In this document: positions 23,816 to 35,900 of the stretch, one piece after another
Numbering within the stretch: the first letter of the stretch is position 1
How the letters are laid out: every line of letters starts with the position of its first letter
DNA from: Mugil cephalus
Lineage: Eukaryota > Chordata > Actinopteri > Mugiliformes > Mugilidae
Assembly: GCF_022458985.1 (NCBI RefSeq)
Contig: NC_061782.1
Location: forward strand, 17,191,672 to 17,255,671
Direction: 5' to 3'
Length of the DNA stretch: 64,000 bases
Notes under the pieces: model-generated
The model's input: the letters and a program-made list of their open reading frames with translations, nothing else
Databases searched by the model: none
Told to the model about the DNA's origin: nothing
Translations under genes and position numbers: made by a program

Positions 23816-25863
23816 TTGGTCATGCACACACACACACACGCAGAGAAGGATGAGCACACACACAGACACCTAATCACATACCAAAACACAATGACATACT
23901 CTCTCACTCAAAAGAGCACACACACACACACACACACACACTCTTCACTCCAAGTTGATTTGAATCATAACAGTGGCTGTCGGAACGGATTGTCTGTTCA
24001 GATTAAGAGTGTGTTTCTGAGAATTAAGCAGCATTGATGGTGGTGGCATTTCAGATCCCCTCTGCAGACACAAATGCCAAAACATCATTCTGTCACCCCC
24101 CCTCTGTCTCTTTCGCCCAACCACACATAGGCCGCGGCCACACACACACACACACCCAGACACGCACTTAACTAGGGACCCTGGGGCATTTTTAATAGAG
24201 GCGAAGTGATTCGTATGTTTTTACTCCTCTAATGAGAACAGATTGAGTGGTATTTACACTTCATCGGCTGATCTAACCACCTACACATTTCCCTCATGCT
24301 TCTGCTGCTCGGTGGCCAAAACAGACATGTGGAAAGGACCAGAGCTTGGCTTTCAAGCAGCAACACAACATGAGCACTATCTTTGTCTCTCTGGCTCACG
24401 ATGGCACCGCGGCAAGATAAACTATGAATTGCTCAAACAGGGAAACTGGAGCCAGATTTAGTTTGTTGAAGGAGGATTCAAATCTCTCTTTGAAGAACAC
24501 CGGATGAATGGGGTAAGGGGGGAAACCTAGTTAAGATCCATCTATAGATTCCCAGTAAATCTTTAATTCATGATATATTCACGATATATCAATACATGAT
24601 GTATGTACAAATTTCAGTTTGGTTGGTTACAACTTTACTGCAATAGCAACAGAACAATTAGAGGATTTGAAGATGACACTGAAAATTATTTAACTCCTCA
24701 ATATTCAGTGAAGGAATGCAGCTTGACCACTGGTAGTTCAGACAGAGACTGGGGTGAGTTATGAGATGAAGAACATTTTCAAGGGGCTGCTACTCCCCTG
24801 TAAAAATTCTTAGATTAAACTACGTTTGTTTCCCTCCATACGGCACACTGCCTTTTTTACTCTTAAGTCACTAGAGAGATTTTACATTAAGTATCAGTTC
24901 ACAGTTTCCTTTCATGCGAGTTTAAGCACAATGGCTGCTGTATGAATTAAACCTGTGACCTTCCTGTTGTGAGACAAAGTCACTTCCCACCAGGGCGTCC
25001 TGCAATCTACTGTACCGTTAACAGTGTACTCTGAAACACTCTGGTTCCTTACAAGACCGTGGATGGATGAGCTAAGATGAAACATTTAATTAAATTGAAA
25101 CCTCGCTTCCGAGGTCGTAATCATTTCTTCAGGCTGGCATATTACTCATCAGGTCCTTGTTTATGCACCCTGTCGCAAGTTAACCGAGTTCACTGCGTAT
25201 CGGGGAATCTATTATCAGATGGTGCCACAAGCCTAAAAAGTTGCAAAGCGCTGGCCTGGGAGGTTAAAGACGAACATTTTGCTTCTTATTAAACACTTAA
25301 AGGTGGGAACTTACAACATGAATCAGCTCTGCTTAACACTGATGGCTTTATCTGTGTGTTTTCTACAGATGGAGAAAGAGAGTCGTGACATTTCTTTTTG
25401 GCAAGGAAAAGGCCATACTCAGCAGGAGTTATCAAAGGCAAAAAGTAAAAAGTTCGAGTTAGCTATCTCTCTCTCCCCCCTCTCTCTCCCTTCCCCTGGA
25501 GATACTCATGTTAAGCATAATTAAGCAGATTTGATTAGCATCAAGCCTGGCTTCCTCTCTTGACTTTTAATGAATGTAAATCTACCATCTACATCCTAAA
25601 GATTAATTTCTGCCAATTAAAAAACACAAGAGGGCTTATTCGAGAGAGAGAGGGGGGCTGGGAGGGAAAGAGTGTTAAAAGTCCTTTGAGTTGGAGTACA
25701 GTCGGAGTTTTATCCTCTTCCCCCTTGTCTTATGGTGAGATGGTCTCTGGAGATCTGTGTCTCTCTCTCCCTCACGACCAAGATCATTATCAACACAATG
25801 TTCCGTGAAAGCCACTTTGAAAGGACTGCAAGCTCCATATGTAAATGATGGGTGTGTGTGTTA

Positions 25864-25865
<2 letters not shown>

Positions 25866-25916
<51 letters not shown>
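25866..25916. repeat. (GT)n microsatellite
   Basis: About 25 uninterrupted GT units, among the longest dinucleotide tracts in the window. Confidence 0.95.
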
Positions 25917-25920
<4 letters not shown>

Positions 25921-26639
25921 TGTGTGTGGAGCGGATGAAGAAGCTTTACGGGGAACAGGTAAAGGGGTCAATTTGTCAAAGCAAGGTTATTGGCCCCTGT
26001 ATGAGATCTTGTAATGTGTCTCATAACTCATTTTCAGATAAGAGATATCACAAAAAAAGACATCTTGCTTTCCTATTTTTGGATTATGCACCTGTAGTGA
26101 CAATAACCCATAATCAAACTGGGTATGGGTACACTACAAATGATCTACTATATTTGATTTTGCAAGAATTTTTGCTTCCAAAGAAAATAAAATGTACCGT
26201 TTTTTTTTTTCTTGTGCCAGCCCCAAATTGCACATATGGTTCAATCACTAACTGTTTTAATTCAATATCTACGAGACAGAAAACATTTAAAGATCCAGGT
26301 CAAGACTTTCTGCTTAAGACTCTTTTTTTTTTTTTTAATTATTCTAAAGCACCTTGTTTGTAATAATAAGATTGTCCTAATCAATGTTAAAATAATTACT
26401 TTGCACTATTTAGACATTTAAAAAGTCTGTCCTCGGGAAAAATGCGCTAATCACGTCATATTTTATTTTCAGGGATACTGTAGGCTAATCATTAGTCCCA
26501 AACTATGTTTTAGAGAGATTACAGTAATATGGGGGATTTAGAAATGTCATGAAGACTCCAGATTGCCACAGACACACCAAGTCCCATCAGAGGCTTTAAT
26601 ATTAAGGTGTCTTAGGCGTCCATAAATAGGCTTATCCAA

Positions 26640-26952
26640 AGTTTATGTAGGCTAATCTTTGCTCTCTCTCTCTCTCCATCGCCTCTCCCTCACTCTCTAA
26701 GAATATGCCCAGGCTCCTCCTCTTTATGATAATGTGACAGTAGCATCTCCAGCTCTGAGACAAGCCTCCGCTCATTCTGATTCCACTATGTGATCTGGTT
26801 TTCCACACAGGGACCCTGTCTCCTCTCTTCTTCCTCTTCTTTGATCCCCCCTCTCTCGATGCGCGCTTCGCACTCTCAGACCATCTGATGTGTGCTCGGC
26901 GAAGTTACTTTCTTAAATAGTTGAAGTTTACTTGTTCTCCCGATCCTCGGAC
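26640..26952 (+). promoter_or_regulatory. Probable dach1 promoter and 5' UTR
   Basis: This stretch sits directly upstream of the dach1 start, carries pyrimidine-rich CT repeats (CTCTCTCTCTC near 26661) and becomes CpG-richer towards the GC-rich first exon. The transcription start cannot be fixed by eye. Confidence 0.45.
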
Positions 26953-29900
26953 ATGACCACTATGGCAACTCCCGCCGCTCCGGCTCTGCTCCCCGCAGCC
27001 CCGCTCGGACACCACCCGGCGCCGAGCTCCGTCTCTCCGGCCACCAACTCTCCGCCACCTGCGGCCACCTCAGCCGCGTCGTCCCCGGCTCCTCCGGTGG
27101 CGCACCCGGCGCTGCTCCACCAGTTCAGAGCGGACCTCTTACTACAGAACGGGACCCCGTTGAAGACCGGAGGGGCACCGGTGTCCAGCAGCGCTAAGCC
27201 CGTGTACGCCACCGCTTCGCCCGTGGAGAGCACGCCGCAGAACAATGAGTGCAAACTGGTGGAGGTGAAAGGTGCCAAGCTGGCCTCGTTCACGGTGAAA
27301 GACACGGAGCTCATCTGCCTGCCCCAGGCTTTCGACGTGTTTCTCAAGCACCTGGTCGGAGGGCTCCACACCGTGTACACCAAGCTGAAACGGCTGGACA
27401 TTACCCCGGTGGTGTGCAACGTGGAGCAGGTCCGGGTGCTGCGGGGTCTCGGGGCCATCCAGCCCGGGGTGAACCGGTGCAAACTTATCTCCAGGCAGGA
27501 CTTCGAGACGCTCTACAACGACTGTACCAACGCAAGGTGAGACGGGTTCGGGGCACATGGGGAGGGAAGGCGGGGGCGATGAGACCCAGTCCTGACGCAG
27601 CTAATGGAGGGTCACCCAGATAATGTTTGAGGGTGTGGGAGAGGCGGGTGCAGCAGGTGGGGTTGGAGATCCAGAACCAAAACACGGAAACATTTGAACC
27701 GTAATACTTTCTAATTGAATGATATTGAAAACTGTAATATTACTATGACTTAATGTTGGGTTTTATATATGGATATGTGTATTTTAAATGGGAAAATAAA
27801 AAAGTATAACCCTAGGTATGAAGAAATATTCCATAAAAAAAAGAAAAACATTTGTTAATATAATTAGTTTTTATTTGTTGAAGTTGTACCCATTGATGAT
27901 GACTGACTGGAGGTCCAGCTAACCCCCTTCCCTCTGCCACACTGCTGCTGCTAGGCCTGTTTCTAATTACCATTTTAATAGATGATAAACATTGTGATGG
28001 AGATGATGATGTTGACGATAATGAATTTGAGTAATCCTAATAAGAAAAACACTCTTAAAAGTTTGTTATGTTATCATGGGCTATAATCTCTGCCTCTCTT
28101 TGACGTGCACGCACACACACGCGCACACACACACACACACACACACACTCTTTCTCTCTGACACACTTGCACATGCACACATTGAATCTGACACTGTCAT
28201 TCTGAGAAATTGATTCTTCACAGAAATTAATTAATTTTCATTTGGCCCCAAGCGGCAGCTTAAATCAGGACAAGCTCACTCACTCACTGGCTGATCCCTT
28301 TGCTCTCTCCCTCTCTCTCCTTCCCTCTGCCTCCCTCTCTCTCTCTCTCCCTCCTTAATAACTTGCTGTCTTATCATATCAACACTCTTTAGCCCTGAGC
28401 ATCAGAACAGAGGAGATGATTAAATGAATTCTCGGTATTTATGATGCGATTATGTAAATTAGCTGTTTTGCAGAACTCCGGTGGTGACCAACTACATGGG
28501 TCATCAATCCGGTGCGCCGCAGAGATGTTTGGATAAAGGGGCTAAATTGGCTGGGATTTGTGGTTTCCTGGTGCCTCAGTCTGCTGTTGTACAGGCCACA
28601 TGCTCGTAACAGCATGAGTTTTGTATCCAGAGGAGTGTGGATTAGCCCGAGTTTGGGGAATTTATATTGTTTGATGGTTAATCCGTGCTCCTTGGAGCAT
28701 GAATGATCCAATTTACACCTGCCATTAAATGCAGATAGAGGATGCACCGAGATGTGCTCAGATAAACGTGCAAAAAAATATATTCGCAGTGTTCGAAACT
28801 GCATTGTTCTTTATGTTTCCTATAAAAGTGCTTTGATCTGCCTCTGTTTTTTTTTTTTTTTTATCTCTGAGCTGCATTTGGGTTTTAATAGCAGGTGTGA
28901 GGGTTTTAAGGCGAGCTCTGACTTGTTGAGCGAACCCAGAAATGCTCCAAAAAGAAACAAACTATTGTGAGAGTCAGCTTCCAGCTCCATGTGCGTGGAT
29001 TAACACCTGCGCTTAAGCATTTGCGGCCCTCCAACCAAGACAAAATCCAGATGCATCTCCCGGCTGCTTTGGGATTTCTTCTGTGTCTGGTGTTAATGGG
29101 AACGTTGTTATACAACCCCCTGAAAATACACAGCCTCTGCCGTCTCTAATTATCCGCACAACACTCAAACAGCCTTTAGTTAATGAGATCTGAAAACATC
29201 ACTCGCCTGAAATCTTCAAACAACTTCCGTGATTCTTTGTCTGAAGGCTTCAAATGTGCTGCGGTAGCCATTAGTATCAACCCCCCACCACCCCCCACCC
29301 CACACACCCCCCCTCTGCATTAGAAGTTTCTAAGTAATCCCTTGTGTGGATGGAGCAGCGCACAGTAGCAGGTAAAAGAGCAGGACTCAAGATGGTTGTC
29401 GTTAAGGAAGGGAAGGCCGGCTGACTCCATCTAAGTTTCAATAACATCTCCAAGAATATGATGTTACTGCTTTCCGGCAGTGTCAGGGCTCAGTGAGGTT
29501 TTTGTTACTGATTAAGTCAGCCATCACTTATTATTTTCCACTTCAGTACAGTCATTCTGGCTGGAGGAGAAACAACAGGCTGGTCGGATAGTTTAACATG
29601 ACTAACGCGGCACTGTACGCGGTTTCCTGCTGTTTGTTTGTTCATTGGTCCTTTTTTAAAGATTAAAATGTTTTGAAGCGGTAGTTACAAAAATGTCCTG
29701 TGTTTATCATTGTCTTTCCGTCTCCTCTTTGTCTCGCCCGTCGACTCCTGCTGTGCACACAAACACACACACACACACACACACACTGACCACTGACTCA
29801 TCAAACCATGAAGAAGGGCCGACTTCACCCTCACTCACAGCCTAGTTATAATTCATGCATAGGTGGCACACAAACACACACTCTCTGTCATCTGCAAACA

Positions 29901-32900
29901 CACACACACTCACACACACACACCAGCTTCGCATGGTCACGCCTGTGTGTTTGCTGGCTTTGCTGCTAAATGACATTAGTTCCACAGAGAGAACATGGTG
30001 TGTAGGAGGCAACCTGATCCTCCGTCCTTTTCTTTCTCCCTCACAAAGGAACAGTTTCATTCTCTGTTAGTAACACACATCAAACAGCTCGCCCGGGTCA
30101 AACTGTGTGTGCGCATGTGCGTATGCTTTACACGTATATTGTGTGGAGTCCTAAAATGCCACCGTGCGGGGAAGGTTACATAAATGTACTTTCATGTGGC
30201 GAGGAACGGGCTTCTTAACGAAGCACGTGTTAATACCAAAGTGATTTCTGCGTGTAAAGCCTTGAAAGTGCCACAGATACTACTTTAAATGATCAGTTCG
30301 TTTACATATGTATGTAAAATATATTCTCATTTGCCACCAGAGGTGTGGTGCGCAAATATCAGTTTTCAGAAGACCTACTTTCTCCCACAGAAAGTTTTTA
30401 CGAACCTGACTACCAGGGCCTCGTGTATTCAAACCTTGGAAGCAGAGAATTCAAAACCTGTAAGAACTGGCAACACCTCGTTTTTTTGTTAATTAACATG
30501 TTTCTTGGCAGCTCTTACGACCAGGGATATTTGCGAAAGCGTCAAAGAGAGTCAAATAAGAAGCAGGTGTCAGCACTATCAAATGATAAATGAGACGACG
30601 TGGCCTGCCGAGTACAACAAAAACCTTCTCTTTGTGTTTCTCCGTGGCAACTTTCGGCCTTGCAATTTGGCAACGCCGACCCGGTGCTGTGTGTCCATGG
30701 GAAGGTGGACTCCTCAAAGCTGAGCCCCACCGCCATGTCATAACTCACTGTCAGAGTCAGCGGCGGCAGGATCCCAGGGAGGAGGGCTGCGCGTGTGTGT
30801 GTGTGTGTGTGCGTTCGGGTGGAGCGGTGAGCTCAACTTTAACCTCCGCGCTCTTTTGATGTTTTATAGAGACGGCCACGGTGAGATAGGGAGAGGGCCT
30901 CCACGTCTTCCACTGTGACAGGTTTTAATGGAGCAGCACACATACTCCTACAGACGCACACACGGTCTTGACATCGTCTTGACCCTGGAATGTGGGAGAG
31001 GAATGCGAGGCGGTATCAGTTCGGGAGATCGGATTCTTGCCATGATCAAACGTCCTCTCCTCGCGCTTGTTCGTGTGTGCGTGCATGTGTGCGTGTTGTC
31101 CTCCCCGCTTCTTTCCTGACATCATCACCCAAGCTTTCCTCATAACAATGGTGCATAAAGCTTTTTCAGCCCTCTATTTGAGAGGAAGATCACAACATCA
31201 ATCTTTCCCTGCCTTCTCTAACCAGCAACATAAGTCTTCCCGTGCACGGCCACGACGGTATGATTTATCAGACCGGACCGTGACGGCGAATACAAACCCA
31301 TGTGATAAACGCAGATTGAAAGGATGGGAGCATGGGAGCTGTAAACCGCCGCTAATATATTCCAAACAAAATCTTGTTTGAGCAAGTTCTCTCCTTCACC
31401 CCCTCCCCACCCCCCACCCCACCCCCCCCCCACACACACACACACACACACACTCATATAAACACACACACAGCTGCTACCTATCAGCACCTCAGTCCCT
31501 CCAAGCCAGTAGCTGTTCCACTGTTTTGACTGTAACACTTCCTCTTCTTTCATTACTTTTCTGTTTCCCTTCAGTGTGTGTGTGTGTGTGTGTGCGAGCG
31601 AGCGAGGCAGAGAGATAGATCTGTCATCTTTGTTGTGTTTTGTTTCTCTTCCACCTGTGCTAAGCTCCAGCTGCCATGTTTGCCGTTTCATGTTTCAGGT
31701 AACACACACATTCGCCCGAGCTCGGAGGACTCGGTGTACGGCGTGCACGTTTTTTTTTTTTTTTTTTTTGGTCTTTCCTTTTTTTAAGAAAAGCGTGTGT
31801 TTGTGTGTGTGAGTGTGTGTGTGTGTGCGCGCATCAGTCGCCATGTGCGTGTGTGTGGCCAGAGTGTTGGCATGAGGGAGGACGTCTGGGTGAGATTTTA
31901 ATTAAAGTTTGAGACAAAGAGGTCATAAGCCATACACCCCCTCCTCTACACACACACACAATGAACTGTTTTCTCTCTTCCCCCTCCTCTCTCTCATTCC
32001 ATCCCCTCAGCTTGATGACTTTTCCATGAAAGGCTTTTTCATTAATCCTACCTCAGGGAACCGGTGCTCTCCAACCTCTCCCTCACACACATGCACAAAA
32101 AAACACGCTCGCATGCGCAACACACACATAGACCTCCCTCCACGGGTCACTTTGATGTATCAACGCACTTGCAGACTAAACACAAAATTAGGTTCCAGTT
32201 TCTTTATGCCCCCTAAAATGCAACATATACAAAGGCGCACAACGCACCCACCCACCAACACGCAGAGGCCATTAATTAGTGTGTGCAAATAAACAGTAGT
32301 AAGGGAAAGGGAAGCGGCTGCAGTAAAAACCAACCACAGTCTTTGGTCGCTGTGCATTTTATTTCCCCCCACTGACGTTCACTCATGTGAGGTGCTTCGA
32401 CGCAACCTGCTGAGGAACTTAACTGCTTTACCTTCAAACTTAACGCCTAAAAATACATTTCCTGCTTTTGTTAGGGCTCAGTGTGCTGCTCTGTAAGTAT
32501 TGCAAAAAAAAAAAAAAGAATCTGAATGTAACCCCAGCCCTGCAAAAAAATAAAATGAAATAAATAAATAAAAATAAATAAAATATGCGCACATTTTCAC
32601 AACTTTATCACTGTTGCACATTCCTGGCATCTGTCTCTCACATCGCACATGCGTATGTGTGTGTGTGTATCTACCTGAGTGTGTTTTCTCCCACTGTCTA
32701 TATGCTCGTGTGAGTGTCTCTCACTGTCGGCGTGTGTGTGTGTGTGTGCGTGTGTGTGATATCTGATGTCAGCTGTCACATCCCAGTCGGTCTGGGCCCA
32801 TAATAAGAGACAATAATAACAACTCATTAAAACCGAGGGCAGGAACTGTGGAGCTCATCGGCTCATCAAATTAACCTTTGAACACTTCATACGCACACAC

Positions 32901-35900
32901 ATATACACGCAAGCCAGGCGCGACCCCACTCGTGCGCACACACACATACATATGCCGGTGTGCGCTCTTACACACACACACACGACATACCTGTTTTTCT
33001 CCCACAGTTAGTGACTACACAATCTTTCTTTCTGTCTTTTTGTCTCCCTCCATCTTCCCCCCCCTCTCAGCCAGTGGGTGTGTCAACAGGGGATTGGTCC
33101 TTTCTGCTGGGTAATTGATGAATTATATGCAATATGCAAATGAGGCGCCATTAATCTCCTGACTGACAGCTTCGTTTATGGGGCCTTAATGACGGCTGGA
33201 TTAGATTCTAATTAAAATCTGCTCAAAGACACCCCACGCTAGGAAGCTGCTGCTGCTAGTCTATCTCCCCCTCTTTTTTTTTTTTTTTTTACTCTTTCCC
33301 ACCTTTTCTCGCCGACTCGGACTCATACACACGTGTTTTCCTTTCGCCTCCCCGTCTTTCTTTGCATCTCCCTTTTCAACTTTATTGTTCCGTCTTTTTT
33401 CCCCCCTTCTCCCGTCTTTCACTCCGCTCTGTCTTTTAATATCACTTGCACACTTGCCCACAGACTCATGTTATGTCAGCCGGCTATGAAAGGAGATGAG
33501 GTACGCTGCTTGTCATTAAGCCTGATGTGGCCCGTGTCATTTCCCCTGTCAGGACATTCACACCGTTTAGTCAGAGCCAAAGTGATGTCTGACAGCTTTT
33601 CACATACTTCCTCCAGGATTGATTGAGCATGCCCGGCTCAATCAAACCGCACGCGCAAGAATCCATGTGAATCTGCTTGTAGTCACAGCCTTTATTGAGC
33701 AAATTTGTGACATGGCAGGAAAGGAGGAATGAATGGCCAAATGAGGAAAGGATTGAAAGAGGCGAGCAAACACATTTAATAAGCAAACAAATGAATGAGT
33801 AAGCTGAACAGTAATGAGGTGCTTTATTGATGCCATAGGGAAACTCCTTTTTTGCTTGCTCGTATCCACAGGGAGGTCAGATTTGCTGTACAGCAGCCTT
33901 CCTGGAAGCGGTCAGGTTTCACTGTTTTTGCTTGTTGACACTTCAGCAGGTTCAGAGGTTTGCAGACTGAAGGACACTCGCTCTAACCAGGCCACCCATC
34001 TCCGTCTCAGCATGGAGAGCTGACTGACTGGGGTGGGTAAAGTATTAAACTGCCTAATGACTAACACTGTGTTTTCTGCTCCGCAGTTCGAGGCCTGGAC
34101 GACCGCCCAAGAGGCTGCAGAGTGTGACAGAAGGCGGGACTCACCACATGCTGTCTCACAGTGGTCTGTTGCACGCTGGGATCATGCCTCCTGCAGGTGA
34201 CCACCCAGGCCTCATAACACACCTACAGTACATATGCAGCGTAGAGACGGCGCCGCAGAAATGCACGAACAGTGTTCACAGTGTGCGTCTTTGATCGATT
34301 AGTCCTCATGCACAGGAGCCAGTGGTAGCGCTTTCCAAGAAGAGGATGAGTGATTTATTTTCTCATTTTCCGCAAATTTTACTAACATTTTAATACAGTT
34401 TTAAACTTTAGTTTTGACATCCTCTCGTTAATTTTGCTTCACAATCACAGAAAAGTATTTCCGATCAGTATCCCTCGCCAGGCAGTTCAGTGAGTCCTGC
34501 CCACACGCTGCATACAATTGGAAATAGTTACAGCTGGCTGTTGAAAAAGGAGCATGTCTAAGCAGGCCAATCAAAGAGTCAGCTCACGAACCCTCAGCAG
34601 CGACGGTAAATCAGTCAGTGACACATCAGAGCTTTTGGTCCGACCACACGGCATTTCAAGAACATGAAGCTGTAATTAGGAGAACAAGGAAATGGTAACG
34701 GAATACAGAGATATTAATAAAAAAAAAAAAAAAACACAAATTTAAAAAAAATGTTCCGTGTTTGGAAAGACAAATAGAGAGTGTATATGCCCCTGTACAT
34801 ATCAGAATCAGAATCAGAATTACTTTATTGATCCCAGGGGGAAATTACTTTTTGTTACAGCAGCTTTACTCACAGAGATAAAATATAAGAAAAAGTAAGT
34901 AGACAATTATAGTAAGAATACCTGCATCAATGTAAAAAATATAAGAAATATATAGAACAATACGTAGAAGCATAAGTGAACCTGTGTTCCGAGTTTTATA
35001 ATAACACTGAATATGGGGTTTTGAACAGAAATTGTTGCACATGGTGAGTCCAGAGTCCAATAAAATTTAAGGAAATATGTACAAGTATAAGAAAATAAGC
35101 TGAACATGAACTATTGCACAATATCAGTATAAATTTGGTTATAAATATGGGTTATGCACATGACATTAAATCCTCACTTGTCAAAAGTTGTTCTTGGTCA
35201 TTTGTTAGCGCTGAACAGTAATCATTGTAGAGCAGTCTCTTTTAGCTCCGTGACCAAATAGTGACACGCTGTCGCTTCATGGGGCAGACGAGTCATTTAA
35301 ATTCTGCAAAGTTATTCCATCAGGTTGTTTATGCAGAACTGATACACGATGACTTTTATTTTTTGTCACTTTTCTCCCAGAATGACACATTATACTCACC
35401 ATCAATAGTATGAGGAGGCGGAGCTCTGGTCGGTATCCGGTGTGTTGATTAATAAAATTAGCATACGCGCTGCTGACACACAAGAAACAACTCATAACTT
35501 GCAAGCAAAGGGCTTTTTTCTTCTTCTTGAATATATATCCTTAGACCTCAAATCAAGTGAAACAAGACTCTAACCATTTAATGTTCTCTTTGAGGTTTTG
35601 GATAATTAAAGTATTTTCAAATGTAGTGGCGGCAGGTGGCGAGGAAAATCTGTTATTTGCAATGTTCGAACCTGTATATCGATGTGTTTTAGACTCTTTA
35701 AGAATATTGAACTGGCTTCTAAAGGGCACGGAGAAGCTTGTTTTTGCCACAAACAGTTTTATGTTTGAGTCCCTATTGTAGTGTGTCTGTGTGTGTATCT
35801 GTGCGTGTGTGTGTGTGTAACACAGAGAAAAGGAGAAAAGTAATTGTTGGCACCTCACCACACTCAAAGTTGCCCTTGGCTTTGTGCTCTTCACTGCAAC

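Larger units (their letters stand above)
19536..26952. other. Gene-poor interval upstream of dach1
   Basis: No coding exon was recognised on either strand. It contains simple repeats, notably the (GT)n tract 25866-25916 and CA tracts near 23825, 23918 and 24140. A GA/GT-rich block at 23479-23634 is flanked by a 16-bp direct repeat. There are AT-rich non-repetitive blocks that look like regulatory DNA, and the dach1 5' UTR/promoter at the right end. A stretch from about 19740 has a minus-strand AATAAA signal (TTTATT at about 19748) and could be a 3' UTR, but no coding exon was found behind it. Confidence 0.6.
27537..34086 (+). other. dach1 intron 1
   Basis: 6.5 kb without a recognisable exon. 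It holds several CA/GT tracts (about 28106-28148, 29758-29786, 29900-29922, 30796-30811, 31432-31453, 31574-31592, 32738-32757), T-runs near 28849 and 31751, and AT-rich non-repetitive blocks that are enhancer candidates (listed separately). Confidence 0.8.

Noticed and set aside
26932-26952. In-frame TTG start upstream of the dach1 ATG
   Set aside because: It is not an ATG; the first in-frame ATG is at 26953.
27142-27558. Long open frames on the other strand and in other frames over dach1 exon 1
   Set aside because: They are GC-rich shadows of the real DACHbox-N exon and encode nothing recognisable.
31218-31691. 157-codon minus-strand open frame in dach1 intron 1
   Set aside because: It is driven by CA and CCCCACCC simple repeats (Val/Cys and Gly runs); there is no domain or splice context.
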